Positions 51,810 through 60,283 of a stretch of DNA of 64,000 nucleotides are shown here, piece by piece (positions within the stretch are counted from its first letter, which is position 1; every line of letters begins with the position of its first letter). This DNA comes from HGM04593 sp045588485 (GTDB taxonomy: Bacteria > Bacteroidota > Bacteroidia > Bacteroidales > Bacteroidaceae), in the NCBI GenBank assembly GCA_045588485.1, contig JAZNEI010000039.1, positions 1-64,000 of the forward strand, written 5' to 3'. The position numbers were made by a program, and so were the translations under genes. The notes below the pieces were generated by a model. It was not told where the DNA came from. It did no database searches and worked only from the letters and a program-made list of their open reading frames with translations.

Positions 51810-52268
51810 ATGCAACAGTTAAACCTTCCGGGATACAATGCGGTTATATCCGAGAAAGAGGGTAAGCCGGTTATTTTTGATAATCTGAGGCATATTTATG
51901 TTGCTCTGACACCTGAGGAGTGGGTAAGACAGCACTTTATACATTACCTTATCGAGCAATACGGCTACCCTGCTACACTTATGGCAAATGAAACAAGCAT
52001 AACCTTGAATAACACTCACCGCCGGTGCGACACAGTTGTATATGACCGTTCTCTTCGACCTCGAATGATTATAGAATACAAGGCACCGACAATCAAAATA
52101 GATTCAAAAGTTTTTGCACAGATATCGCGTTACAACCTTGTTCTACGTGTCGATTACCTTGTTATAAGCAATGGACTTCAGCATTACTGCTGCAAAATGG
52201 ATTATGCAAACAATAAATATGAGTTTTTACAGACGATACCACCCTACCAAGAGTTATCAAAGATATAA
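51810..52268 (+). CDS. Solitary HsdR N-terminal (PD-(D/E)xK) domain protein
   Basis: A 152-residue protein matching the type I restriction enzyme R N-terminal domain in isolation: LTPEEWVRQHFIHYLIEQYGYP, then a nuclease-like core with D in RRCDTVVYD and the EYK motif in MIIEYKAP, then FAQISRYNLVLRVDYLVISNG. In Bacteroidetes such solitary proteins recur next to holA, as here, and no other restriction genes are nearby, so a DNA-repair or replication-linked role is possible. Biochemical function is unknown. Confidence 0.85.
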   Translation: MQQLNLPGYNAVISEKEGKPVIFDNLRHIYVALTPEEWVRQHFIHYLIEQYGYPATLMANETSITLNNTHRRCDTVVYDRSLRPRMIIEYKAPTIKIDSKVFAQISRYNLVLRVDYLVISNGLQHYCCKMDYANNKYEFLQTIPPYQELSKI

Positions 52269-52280
52269 CATACTATCTAT

Positions 52281-52320
52281 TAAAGAATTATGCTGCTCAA
52301 TTGAGCAGCATAATTCTTTA
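52281..52320. terminator. Perfect 20-bp palindrome, bidirectional terminator
   Basis: TAAAGAATTATGCTGCTCAA and its exact complement abut with no spacer between two convergent genes; T-rich on both outer sides. Confidence 0.9.
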
Positions 52321-52326
52321 ATATTA

Positions 52327-53082
52327 TTATCGCCAGTCGGTTTTCTCCTGCATCAACGGGAATGCCTTACGCATCTTTGCAACCATTTCGGGATTGATAT
52401 CACCCGAGGCGCTTCCCTGACTTTTTGAACGGCATCCACCGAGTTTCTCGCCATAAGGACTTAAGACTACGCTATGCCCCACATAGTTACCATACTCGTC
52501 GACACCCACACGATTAGAGGCTGCAACATAACACTGGTTTTCTATTGCACGTGCACGTACCAAGGTATCCCAAGCAAGAATACGACTCTCGGGGAAGTTG
52601 GCCGAAATTAACAGTAAATCATATCCCTGATCGTTATGCAGGAATAACGGAAAACGGAGGTCGTAACATATTGCCGGACGGATGCGTAGTCCGCGCCACT
52701 CCCAAACAGTACGCTCGCTACCCGGAGAATATACCAGATTCTCGCCACTGTACTCGAACAAATGTACTTTGTCATAATGTCCGAGAACTCCTTCGGGGGT
52801 TACAAAATACATTCTGTTGTAGTATTTCCCGTTCTCTTGGGTCATTACGGTGCCGGCAATTGCGGCATCGTATCTCTTTGCCCACTCCATCATACGCTGC
52901 ACTGTTGCACCGTTTACCTCTTCGGCAACTCCCTGTGGCTGCATGCAGAATCCTGTCGAACACATCTCGGGGAAAAGGTAAATATCTGAATGGGGTGCTT
53001 TCTCGAGCAACTCGCCCATGTGTCGCAAGTTGGCCGGAATGTTTTTCCAAACTATATCTTGCTGTAATACTGTTATCTTCAT
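52327..53082 (-). CDS. Nitrilase-superfamily amidase (omega-amidase/YafV-like)
   Basis: A 251-residue carbon-nitrogen hydrolase with the Glu-Lys-Cys triad: E39 in YLFPEMCSTGF, Lys in YDKVHLFEY, Cys in RPAICYDLRFP. The sequence fits the YafV/Nit2 group, which removes alpha-ketoglutaramate or alpha-ketosuccinamate. Cytoplasmic. Transcribed alone, opposite to the HsdR-N gene. Confidence 0.9.
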   Translation of the reverse strand: MKITVLQQDIVWKNIPANLRHMGELLEKAPHSDIYLFPEMCSTGFCMQPQGVAEEVNGATVQRMMEWAKRYDAAIAGTVMTQENGKYYNRMYFVTPEGVLGHYDKVHLFEYSGENLVYSPGSERTVWEWRGLRIRPAICYDLRFPLFLHNDQGYDLLLISANFPESRILAWDTLVRARAIENQCYVAASNRVGVDEYGNYVGHSVVLSPYGEKLGGCRSKSQGSASGDINPEMVAKMRKAFPLMQEKTDWR

Positions 53083-53112
53083 AATATGGTCATTTTTACA
53101 TTTTCTTTAAAA

Positions 53113-53245
53113 GTGGGATTCACAAAGTGCATCCCTGCGCTGCCGCGGGCATCAAAGAGTGGGATTCACAAAGTGCATCCCTGCGCTGCCGCAGGCATCA
53201 AAGAGTGGGATTCACAAAGTGCATCCCTGCGCTGCCGCGGGCATC
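53113..53245 (+). repeat. Three tandem copies of a 46-bp repeat
   Basis: Copies start at 53113, 53159 and 53205; the only internal difference seen is GCGGGC versus GCAGGC in copy 2. Each unit includes a hairpin (GGGATTCAC, AAA, GTGCATCCC). Copies 2 and 3 begin with AAAGAGTGGGATTCA, identical over 15 bases to the 3'-terminal part of the neighbouring tRNA-Ser gene in the same orientation (53314-53328). Confidence 0.88.
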
Positions 53246-53249
53246 CTTT

Positions 53250-53311
53250 GCAATATTTCAAACAAAAAAAGCCTCAAGTAAACTTGGGCTTTTCTTTGTT
53301 CGAAATATTGC
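53250..53311 (-). terminator. Long hairpin after tRNA-Ser
   Basis: Outer arms of 17 bp (53250-53266 with 53295-53311, one mismatch) enclose an inner GCCCAAG/CTTGAGGC stem with a T7 tract on the minus strand. It probably ends the tRNA transcript. Confidence 0.8.
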
Positions 53312-53398
53312 GGAAAGAGTGGGATTCAAACCCACGGTACGGCAAAGCCGTACGCCGGATTTCGAGTCCGGTCCATTCGATCACTCTGGCATCTTTCC
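53311..53398 (-). tRNA. tRNA-Ser(CGA)
   Basis: Minus strand: acceptor GGAAAGA/TCTTTCC with discriminator G, anticodon stem CCGGA/TCCGG with loop CTCGAAA (anticodon CGA), a long variable arm (GTACGGC/GCCGTAC), and T-arm GTGGG/CCCAC with TTTGAAT. CCA is not encoded. Length 88 nt. Confidence 0.96.
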
Positions 53399-53481
53399 AA
53401 TAAATTCGGTGCAAAAGTAGTGAAAACTTCACTAAAACAAAAGAAAAAACTGTTTTTTTATTCAAAAAAAATATTTCAACT

Positions 53482-55308
53482 CTAATCGGCTATTACCTTC
53501 ATAATACACTCGGCACAATCGAATTGCAAACGGAATCTGCGCCCATCTCCCGAAACAAGGTAGAAAGGTTCTTTATAGGTGTGCCTCTCGCCACTCTTGA
53601 TACACCATCCGAGACTATACTTTATACAGTGTTTGCAATACATTATCGGCACTCCAACAACAGGGGCAATCTCAAAGGCCGGAGATATTTTTCCTACCGA
53701 ATGACGACTATAAAACATACGGGCCAGAGAATTTGAAACATTGCCCACATAACTCAACTCATTCTCGATATATGGATGCGAAGTCGGGACAATCACCGAT
53801 TCTGCCTGAACATATTGCTTGCTATGAGCATCAAGAAGCATTTCACATAATTTACGCCGCATATCCGACAAAAGGGAGGATGGTACAAACCACTCCTTGG
53901 AAAGATTTACATCTACCCTATCTGCAACAAAAGGAGTATTACCCCACTTACTTAATTGATTCTTAATGTTTTCACTCTGAGGTTTACGTGCTTCATCCTT
54001 TGCAAAGGGCATCGACAGAGTCACCGTAACACCGCTTTCATCCTTTGCCGATAGGACAAAGCCATCGACACTCTCTCCAAATTCAAGTACAAGGGATAGA
54101 CGACGTGGAGTATTGGGACGGGAGAGTTCGCGCTCAAAAGCAATATCGGAGTTGCGGTACAACATTGCACCGGGAAAAAGCGGCGGCATACTTTGAGGGA
54201 AAATACGTGTACCCTCTACTTTATTTATTCGAAATCCATGCAGTTGGCCATCACTTCCTATAAAACAGGCTCCATCACCATTATTGAATTCTACTCCATT
54301 CTGCATAGTAAAAAACTGCCGAGAGACTACTCTGACGAGTCCCATAGGTTCTCCTATTGACTTTGGGGTATCAAAAGAGGCAATATTGCTTCGGTCACCC
54401 GATAGAAAATAATCGGTAAAGCCTCTATTAAAGCTCTTAAGTGGCGAGGGAGTGAACTGCTGTTCTATATATCCATACGAAGCACGAACATATTCGGTGC
54501 GACGCAACAATATCTCATCTATCAATTTTCGATAGTGAGCTGTAATATTCTTCACGTATGATATATCCTTTAAACGTCCCTCAATTTTAAATGATACAAC
54601 ACCTGCATCCATCATCTGCTCTATGTAATTGCTGCGGTTCATATCCTTAAGCGACAGAAAATGCTTCCGACGAGATACCACATTGCCATCAGCGTCCACA
54701 AGGTCGAAAGGCAAACGACAGAACTGTGCGCACTCACCACGATTGGCACTGCGTCCGAAACAGTGTTGCGAGGCATAACAGCGGCCACTGTAGCTGACAC
54801 AAAGTGCTCCGTGTACGAATGCTTCAATCTCTACTCCGGGTACCTCATTATGGATAGCCGAAATTTCTTGGAGTGACAACTCACGTGCCAATACCACACG
54901 AGGAAGCCCTGCTTTATGCAAAAAAGAAACCTTCTCGGGAGTACGGTTGTCCATCTGTGTACTCGCATGCAAAGGAATAGGAGGAATATCCATCTCTAAA
55001 ATGCCTAAATCCTGTATTATCAGCGCATCAACACTAATTGAATAAAGTTTTTCTATAAGCAATTTAACATCAGAAATATCATCCTCGCCTATTATAGTAT
55101 TAAGTGTAACATACACCTTTGCACCAAAAATATGAGCATAATCTACAAGACTCTTTATATCTTCGAGTGAGTTACCCGCAGCCTGACGAGCGCCATAACT
55201 GCCAGCACCGATATATACAGCATCGGCTCCATTATCAATAGCAGCAATGCCTGTCTCGGCATTGCGTGCAGGCGCAAGAAGCTCTATTTCAATTGGTTTA
55301 CGCAACAT
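53482..55308 (-). CDS. U32 family peptidase-like protein
   Basis: A 608-residue U32 protein: IELLAPARNAETGIAAIDNGADAVYIG at the N-terminus, ALIIQDLGIL, PLHASTQMDN, the U32 signature EAFVHGALCVSYSGRCYAS, and the Cys-rich block SANRGECAQFCRLPF. A central domain (about 370-480) and a C-terminal Cys set (YCKHCIKYSLGWC, CAEC) follow. Relatives such as RlhA hydroxylate 23S rRNA or UbiU/V act in ubiquinone synthesis, so 'peptidase' may be a misnomer. A TATCTTCG element at 55336-55343 (minus) is the likely promoter. Confidence 0.93.
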   Translation of the reverse strand: MLRKPIEIELLAPARNAETGIAAIDNGADAVYIGAGSYGARQAAGNSLEDIKSLVDYAHIFGAKVYVTLNTIIGEDDISDVKLLIEKLYSISVDALIIQDLGILEMDIPPIPLHASTQMDNRTPEKVSFLHKAGLPRVVLARELSLQEISAIHNEVPGVEIEAFVHGALCVSYSGRCYASQHCFGRSANRGECAQFCRLPFDLVDADGNVVSRRKHFLSLKDMNRSNYIEQMMDAGVVSFKIEGRLKDISYVKNITAHYRKLIDEILLRRTEYVRASYGYIEQQFTPSPLKSFNRGFTDYFLSGDRSNIASFDTPKSIGEPMGLVRVVSRQFFTMQNGVEFNNGDGACFIGSDGQLHGFRINKVEGTRIFPQSMPPLFPGAMLYRNSDIAFERELSRPNTPRRLSLVLEFGESVDGFVLSAKDESGVTVTLSMPFAKDEARKPQSENIKNQLSKWGNTPFVADRVDVNLSKEWFVPSSLLSDMRRKLCEMLLDAHSKQYVQAESVIVPTSHPYIENELSYVGNVSNSLARMFYSRHSVGKISPAFEIAPVVGVPIMYCKHCIKYSLGWCIKSGERHTYKEPFYLVSGDGRRFRLQFDCAECIMKVIAD

Positions 55309-55335
55309 TGTCCTAAAAATTTCGGTTAATTAGCG

Positions 55336-55343
55336 CGAAGATA
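55336..55343 (-). promoter_or_regulatory. Promoter -7 element of the U32 gene
   Basis: Minus-strand TATCTTCG followed by CGC; leader about 20 nt. Confidence 0.5.
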
Positions 55344-55402
55344 CATAAAAAATAGGGGACCTAAGTATTGAAAAGAAAAATATTTAAAAAAATATCTCAC
55401 AT

Positions 55403-55436
55403 TTTGACACCATATAAACTATTTTTATTACATTTG
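55403..55436 (+). promoter_or_regulatory. Promoter of the HU/SPOR operon
   Basis: TTTG (55403-55406) and TACATTTG (55429-55436), 22 bp apart. Leader about 73 nt. Confidence 0.55.
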
Positions 55437-55515
55437 CAGAAGAGGTTTTGCCATAATAGTGCAAAAAGTTGATTATAAGGCATATAAGCCCAAACCTATG
55501 CATTAAACCTACAAT

Positions 55516-56619
55516 ATGAAAAATTTAGAACAACATATAGTGCATCTTATCGCACGCCATAATTGCGTTATAATACCCGATTTCGGAGCATTTTTGGCAC
55601 ACAGCGTACCTGCACACTACAACATCGAGGAACAGACATTCATGCCACCCCACCGCACTTTGGGATTCAATCCTCAGGTAAAGGTAGATGATGCGTTACT
55701 CACATCACAATATATGAGCGCTCACAGTCTTTCATACGAGGCTGCTACGGCTATGTTGCACAACGATATACTCTCACTTAAGCGTACCCTTTCACGCAAA
55801 GGCAGTGTACGTTTCGGAGAGTTGGGCACATTCTCGATGAATATTAACAGTGAAATTACTTTCGAGGCAGCGACAAACAGCATAGACGACCCCGACAACT
55901 ATGGTTTAGTACCACTGCAAATAGCTCAAATTCACGAGATTGAAGAGCGCACAATTACTATAAAACGTCGTGACATAAGCAAATATGTTGCTGCAATAGC
56001 CGCAATTATACTTACATTCATATTTGTAACTCCTATAAGCGAGCAGGCGTTCGAGAATAGCATAAAAGCCTCAATGGGTAACTTTGCCTCGTCCGAGCAA
56101 ATTTCCATGATGCAACAACTGACTTCCGAGGCACCACATCAGGTATCAAGCCAAACGGAATGCGAAATATCGCCCATAGATTTCTCAAAAACTAAAGCCA
56201 AAGAGAGCAAGAAAGAGGAACAACCCATCATTGCAAATTCGCAAACAAATGATTATCAATCAGTTGCATCGCCGCCGAAAGAGATTAACAGCGGCAATAC
56301 AACCATTATGCCATCTGCAATTCATCCAACAACAAACAACATAAAAGAACCTTTGAGCAGTGACACTGCCCAAAAAGAGAGTGCCGATGAAGAGACAGCA
56401 ATTAAATTCCATATAATTGTTGCAAGTTCACCCAATGCCGATAATGCACAATTGGCTATTAAGGAGCTGAGCCTCAAAATGGAATCGGAATACAAGGTTA
56501 TAGTATGCGGTAAACGCCACCGCGTGGCAGTTGCAACATACATAACCGAGAAAGAAGCTCTCGACAATCTACCAACGATACAGGCTACATTCCCCGATGC
56601 CTGGATACTCAACAATTAA
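55516..56619 (+). CDS. HU-CCDC81 and SPOR domain membrane protein
   Basis: A 367-residue protein: two N-terminal HU-like CCDC81 domains (LEQHIVHLIARHNCVIIPDFGAFLAHSVPA; SYEAATAMLHNDILSLKRTLSRKGSVRFGELGTFSM), one membrane helix at about 158-174 (YVAAIAAIILTFIFVT), a Ser/Thr/Lys/Gln-rich linker, and a C-terminal SPOR-like domain (IKFHIIVASSPNADNAQLAIKEL...YKVIVCGKRHRVAVATYITEKEAL). SPOR domains bind denuded peptidoglycan at division sites; the HU part would be cytoplasmic. It may connect nucleoid and septum. The FHA gene follows after 10 bp. Confidence 0.88.
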   Translation: MKNLEQHIVHLIARHNCVIIPDFGAFLAHSVPAHYNIEEQTFMPPHRTLGFNPQVKVDDALLTSQYMSAHSLSYEAATAMLHNDILSLKRTLSRKGSVRFGELGTFSMNINSEITFEAATNSIDDPDNYGLVPLQIAQIHEIEERTITIKRRDISKYVAAIAAIILTFIFVTPISEQAFENSIKASMGNFASSEQISMMQQLTSEAPHQVSSQTECEISPIDFSKTKAKESKKEEQPIIANSQTNDYQSVASPPKEINSGNTTIMPSAIHPTTNNIKEPLSSDTAQKESADEETAIKFHIIVASSPNADNAQLAIKELSLKMESEYKVIVCGKRHRVAVATYITEKEALDNLPTIQATFPDAWILNN

Positions 56620-56629
56620 TGATTAAAGG

Positions 56630-57127
56630 ATGAAAAGAGTAACTTGTCCCAAATGCGACCACCCTATTGTATTCGATGATAACGGCTACCCCGAAGGAAT
56701 GGTCCTCGTATTTGAGTGCGACCATTGCCGCAAGAGTTTCACTATCAGAATAGGTGAAAAAGAGGAAGAGGCTCCCGAACAAGACTTTGGGCATTTAGTA
56801 GTAATAGAGAATAAGTTCTGCTTTAAGCAAACGTTACAACTGACTGAGGGCGACAATGTTATAGGAAGATATAACAAAGGTACGGTAATATCACACCCCA
56901 TTGAGACACGCGACCCGAGCATGGATCGTCGCCACTGCATTATAAACGTTAATCGCAACGGAGCAGGCGAGTTAGTTTACACAATACGCGACAATCCGAG
57001 TGTCACAGGTACATTTGTCATGAACCGCATATTGGGCGACCGCGAGAGATTACGCATAGAGGATGGTGCAATAATAACACTTGGTGCAACAACACTTATA
57101 CTACATACGCCCGATGGCGAAGAGTAA
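56630..57127 (+). CDS. Zinc-ribbon/FHA domain protein
   Basis: A 165-residue protein: N-terminal CPKC...CDHC ribbon (residues 6-33), then an FHA domain (NVIGRYNKGTVISHPIETRDPSMDRRHCIINVNRNG, with the RRHC version of the SxxH motif), which binds phosphothreonine peptides or acts as an assembly module. It sits in a run with the HU-CCDC81/SPOR gene upstream and a threonine aldolase 11 bp downstream. Confidence 0.9.
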   Translation: MKRVTCPKCDHPIVFDDNGYPEGMVLVFECDHCRKSFTIRIGEKEEEAPEQDFGHLVVIENKFCFKQTLQLTEGDNVIGRYNKGTVISHPIETRDPSMDRRHCIINVNRNGAGELVYTIRDNPSVTGTFVMNRILGDRERLRIEDGAIITLGATTLILHTPDGEE

Positions 57128-57138
57128 GACTATTTAAA

Positions 57139-58182
57139 ATGATACGATTCGATTCTGATTATATCGAGGGAGCACATCCCTCGATTCTTGATGCTCTTGT
57201 AAGAACCAATTTCGACCAAACAGCAGGGTACGGCGAAGATTCATATTGCGAGCAAGCACGTGAAACAATCCGCCGACACTGTTCAGATAACACATTGGGA
57301 GTACAATTCCTTGTTGGAGGAACCCAAACAAACGTAACGGTAATTGATGCACTTCTACGCAGCTATCAGGGTGTCATATCTGCCGAAAGCGGACACATAA
57401 ACGTACATGAGACAGGTGCTCCCGAGGCTACAGGACACAAGGTAATAGCAATACCAACCAACGATGGCCGACTTTTGCTTAAACAGATAAAAGACTGTTT
57501 CGAAAGCCATTGGAACGACCATGCCCACGAACATACCGTACAACCGGGAATGGTGTATCTATCGTTCCCTGCCGAGAACGGACTCATATATAGCAAAAAG
57601 GAGCTTACAGATATTTCGGAGTTCTGTCACTCAAACGGTTTATACCTCTTTATTGATGGAGCACGTATGGGTTACGGCCTGCAGGCCGAAGGGTGCGACG
57701 TAACACTTGCCGACTTTGCCCATCTGTGCGATGCATTCTATATTGGTGGAACAAAGGTGGGTGCCCTATTTGGCGAGGCTGTTGTATTCAGTGACAAAGA
57801 GATGCAACGCAGTTTCCGATATTCAATTAAACAGCACGGTGGAATGTTGGCAAAAGGCCGTCTGTTGGGTATCCAATTTCAAGAGCTTTTGAAAGATGGA
57901 GATAATTGCCTCTACTTTACCCTTGCCCGACACGCTGATATTCAAGCTATGCGAATACGCCGAGCATTTCAGGCTAAAGGAATAGAATTTTGGAACGATT
58001 CAGTCACCAATATGCAGTTTCCTTTGTTGTCAAAGGTGCAACAAGAGATTCTGAGTAAGGATTTTGCCTTTGAATATTGGGGTAAGTACGACGATAAACG
58101 CGATATTGTACGTTTCTGTACAAGTTGGGCTACACGCAGTGAGTCGGTAGATGCACTATGCAATGCAATAGAGAAACTATAA
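57139..58182 (+). CDS. Low-specificity L-threonine aldolase-like PLP enzyme
   Basis: A 347-residue beta-eliminating lyase/threonine aldolase family member: RFDSDYIEGAHPSILDAL, YGEDSYCEQARE, FLVGGTQTNVTV, ESGHINVHETGAPEATGHKV, LFIDGARMGYGL, PLP lysine in YIGGTKVGALFGEA. It likely splits threonine or allo-threonine to glycine and acetaldehyde. Co-transcribed with the FHA gene and the next gene (10-bp gap). Confidence 0.93.
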   Translation: MIRFDSDYIEGAHPSILDALVRTNFDQTAGYGEDSYCEQARETIRRHCSDNTLGVQFLVGGTQTNVTVIDALLRSYQGVISAESGHINVHETGAPEATGHKVIAIPTNDGRLLLKQIKDCFESHWNDHAHEHTVQPGMVYLSFPAENGLIYSKKELTDISEFCHSNGLYLFIDGARMGYGLQAEGCDVTLADFAHLCDAFYIGGTKVGALFGEAVVFSDKEMQRSFRYSIKQHGGMLAKGRLLGIQFQELLKDGDNCLYFTLARHADIQAMRIRRAFQAKGIEFWNDSVTNMQFPLLSKVQQEILSKDFAFEYWGKYDDKRDIVRFCTSWATRSESVDALCNAIEKL

Positions 58183-58192
58183 GAAACAAACG

Positions 58193-58690
58193 ATGCAGAA
58201 CCAACGAATAGAGAAGGTACTACAGTATCTTAACGAGAAAGGGATAGAACACACCTGGTATACACATGAAGAGGCTCCAACAATTGAGATAGCACGTACC
58301 CAGTGGCGCAACGACGGTTCTAAGCATTGTAAGAACCTCTTTTTCCGTAACCACAAGGGAAATAGACACTACCTTGTTGTACTCGATTGTGAGCAGGAGC
58401 TTGATATTCACGACCTCGAAAAACGTTTGCATCAGGGAAAGCTCTCTTTTGCCTCGCCTCAACGCATGGAACGCTATCTTGGTCTACAACCCGGTTCGGT
58501 ATCCCCCTTTGGACTTATAAACGACTATGATAATCACGTGCATCTGTTTCTCGATGCAAATTTAAAGAATCATCAGTCACTCAGTTTTCATCCCAATGAC
58601 AATCATGCAACAGTGGTAATCTCGCAAAGCGAATTTATGCGCTATCTGACCGAGGTGGGTAACAGCTACGAATTTATCGAGTTGTACTGA
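58193..58690 (+). CDS. Prolyl-tRNA editing protein (YbaK/ProX type)
   Basis: A 165-residue stand-alone editing domain related to the insertion domain of prolyl-tRNA synthetase: NEKGIEHTWYTHEEAPTIEIA, CKNLFFRNHKGNRHYLVVLDCEQELD (conserved Lys for deacylation), LSFASPQRMERYLGLQPGSVSPFGLINDYDNHV, FHPNDNHATVVISQSEF. Such proteins hydrolyse Ala- or Cys-tRNA-Pro. Last gene of the HU/SPOR-FHA-aldolase run. Confidence 0.92.
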   Translation: MQNQRIEKVLQYLNEKGIEHTWYTHEEAPTIEIARTQWRNDGSKHCKNLFFRNHKGNRHYLVVLDCEQELDIHDLEKRLHQGKLSFASPQRMERYLGLQPGSVSPFGLINDYDNHVHLFLDANLKNHQSLSFHPNDNHATVVISQSEFMRYLTEVGNSYEFIELY

Positions 58691-58742
58691 TAACCACAGC
58701 CCAAAGCAATAAGCCCGGGCAATCAAGAATCGCCTATACAAG

Positions 58743-58778
58743 ACCGGTAAATTATTTTTGCCGGTAATTTTATTTGAC
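58743..58778 (+). terminator. Weak terminator candidate
   Basis: ACCGG/CCGGT with a 13-base loop, followed by AATTTTATTT, between convergent genes. Confidence 0.4.
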
Positions 58779-58789
58779 CAATATGAACA

Positions 58790-59500
58790 TCAATGCTGCT
58801 GAAGCACAAAGAATGCTATTACGGGAATTGCAGCAAAAGTACCATAAAGCACCATCAGCAACAGGTGGATATCCGATACAAGATAACCGCTTTTTGTGTA
58901 TTGTGTAGAAATCCAGTCTCGTCCACCGGCATTTCGTATCTTATTACATATAAACTTATAGAGTTTATACATAAACCCTCCTGTTATCACACCTACAATA
59001 ATACCTCCAAGAATATCTCCCGGATAATGTACACCTAAATATATTCTTGAATAACAATTTATCATTGCCCAGATAAATAAAGAGAATGATAATGCCTTGT
59101 TTCGCATCAACAACATTATAAATGTGGCTATTCCAAACGAGTTTGCAGCATGACTCGACATAAAGCCGTATGCTGCACATCTATAGCCATTTACAACATC
59201 AACTATATACATCAGTTCGGGGTCGCGTGTGGGACGGAACCTTTCGAACAGTGGCTTGCATATTGTCGATGTCACTCCATCGGTAATAACAAAAATCAAA
59301 GTAATTGTTACCAACAGTATAAGGAATGTCTTTATGTTATTGTTCTTTATAAGCACATACAACAATATGACTGCTAAAGGTATCCACACCATCGTTGTGG
59401 TATAAACGGTCATACAGCCATCCCAGAACAGCGATTCACTGCCGTTCAATGTAAGTAGCAGATATTTATCTGCCTCTATGAGTTTTTCAAAATCAAACAT
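58790..59500 (-). CDS. PAP2 family phosphatase
   Basis: A 236-residue membrane phosphatase with five to six helices and the three PAP2 motifs: KPLFERFRPTRDP, SSHAANSFG and SRIYLGVHYPGDILGG (catalytic His). It dephosphorylates undecaprenyl diphosphate, phosphatidylglycerophosphate or a similar lipid. Start ATG 59500 (MFDFEKLIEADKYLLLTLN) is chosen, as the upstream start would overlap the preceding gene and add an unrelated sequence. It follows batE by 22 bp and may belong to its operon. Confidence 0.9.
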   Translation of the reverse strand: MFDFEKLIEADKYLLLTLNGSESLFWDGCMTVYTTTMVWIPLAVILLYVLIKNNNIKTFLILLVTITLIFVITDGVTSTICKPLFERFRPTRDPELMYIVDVVNGYRCAAYGFMSSHAANSFGIATFIMLLMRNKALSFSLFIWAMINCYSRIYLGVHYPGDILGGIIVGVITGGFMYKLYKFICNKIRNAGGRDWISTQYTKSGYLVSDIHLLLMVLYGTFAAIPVIAFFVLQQH

Positions 59501-59522
59501 TCCCCTTTTTAAATAGTACTTA

Positions 59523-60278
59523 TCAAATAATCTCGAGTGAACTTGCAGGCACCCAACCCACGGTACCATCTTCGAGCTCAATCTCTTTCCACTCTTTCAT
59601 AGAATCATCGCACACTTTTACCTTACGTCCCTCATGTATCACAAAAAGGCTGGTTCCCGAGTTGTCAGGAGTACTCTTTGCCGTAACAGTGGGCGACATT
59701 ACTATTGCCATATCTCTTGAAGTGAGGTTAGAATAGTGGCTCATTGCTGCATAATTTGAAAACAGAGTAATAATAAGCATCAATACCGAGCATCCCATAG
59801 CTGTCTTACGTAATGCAACAGACTTTCCAAAGAATAGCAAAAGCAACATTATAAGCATGACCACAAACGAACCTATCGCAATATAAGCCCAACTGCCCAT
59901 ACTTGCAATATTCAAAAGGCCCTCTATCCACTCGGTCAAAAATAGTCGGAAGCCCTCATCTACTTTATCCACAGCCTTGCTCCGTGCAAGTTCAAGATTA
60001 AAACGTATGTCATTGTCCGATGGGTCGAGTTGCAGAGCACGTTCATAGTTTAGTATTGCCTTTCCTATCTCCGATGACTTGTAATAGGCATTTCCAAGAT
60101 TATAATATACCTCGGGAGCTATACCCTGATTGGCAAGAAGAGCTTCGTACACCTCTATTGCAGCCGGATAGTCGCCTTTTGCGTATGCACTATCACCTAT
60201 TTCCTTATTTATGGTACCCACCTGAGCTGTTGAGACACAGGGGATAAGCATCAGTAAAAAATATATGATTGATTTCAT
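59523..60278 (-). CDS. batE: BatE: TPR and SH3-like membrane protein
   Basis: A 251-residue protein: signal peptide, TPR units (GDYPAAIEVYEALLANQGIAPEVYYNLGNAYYKSSEIGKAILNYERALQLDPSDNDIRFNLELARS), two membrane helices (about 130-150 and 155-175), and a C-terminal SH3-like domain (VTAKSTPDNSGTSLFVIHEGRKVKVCD...GTVGWVPASSLEII). Last of the Bat proteins. The operon is linked to aerotolerance in B. fragilis. Confidence 0.92.
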   Translation of the reverse strand: MKSIIYFLLMLIPCVSTAQVGTINKEIGDSAYAKGDYPAAIEVYEALLANQGIAPEVYYNLGNAYYKSSEIGKAILNYERALQLDPSDNDIRFNLELARSKAVDKVDEGFRLFLTEWIEGLLNIASMGSWAYIAIGSFVVMLIMLLLLFFGKSVALRKTAMGCSVLMLIITLFSNYAAMSHYSNLTSRDMAIVMSPTVTAKSTPDNSGTSLFVIHEGRKVKVCDDSMKEWKEIELEDGTVGWVPASSLEII

Positions 60279-60283
60279 ATTCT

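Noticed and set aside
53086..53420. Two overlapping plus-strand frames across the tandem repeats and tRNA-Ser
   Set aside because: They arise because a 46-bp repeat shifts frame each unit; they run through a tRNA gene.
59501..59581. N-terminal extension of the PAP2 phosphatase
   Set aside because: It overlaps the end of batE and reads as an unrelated, non-membrane sequence.
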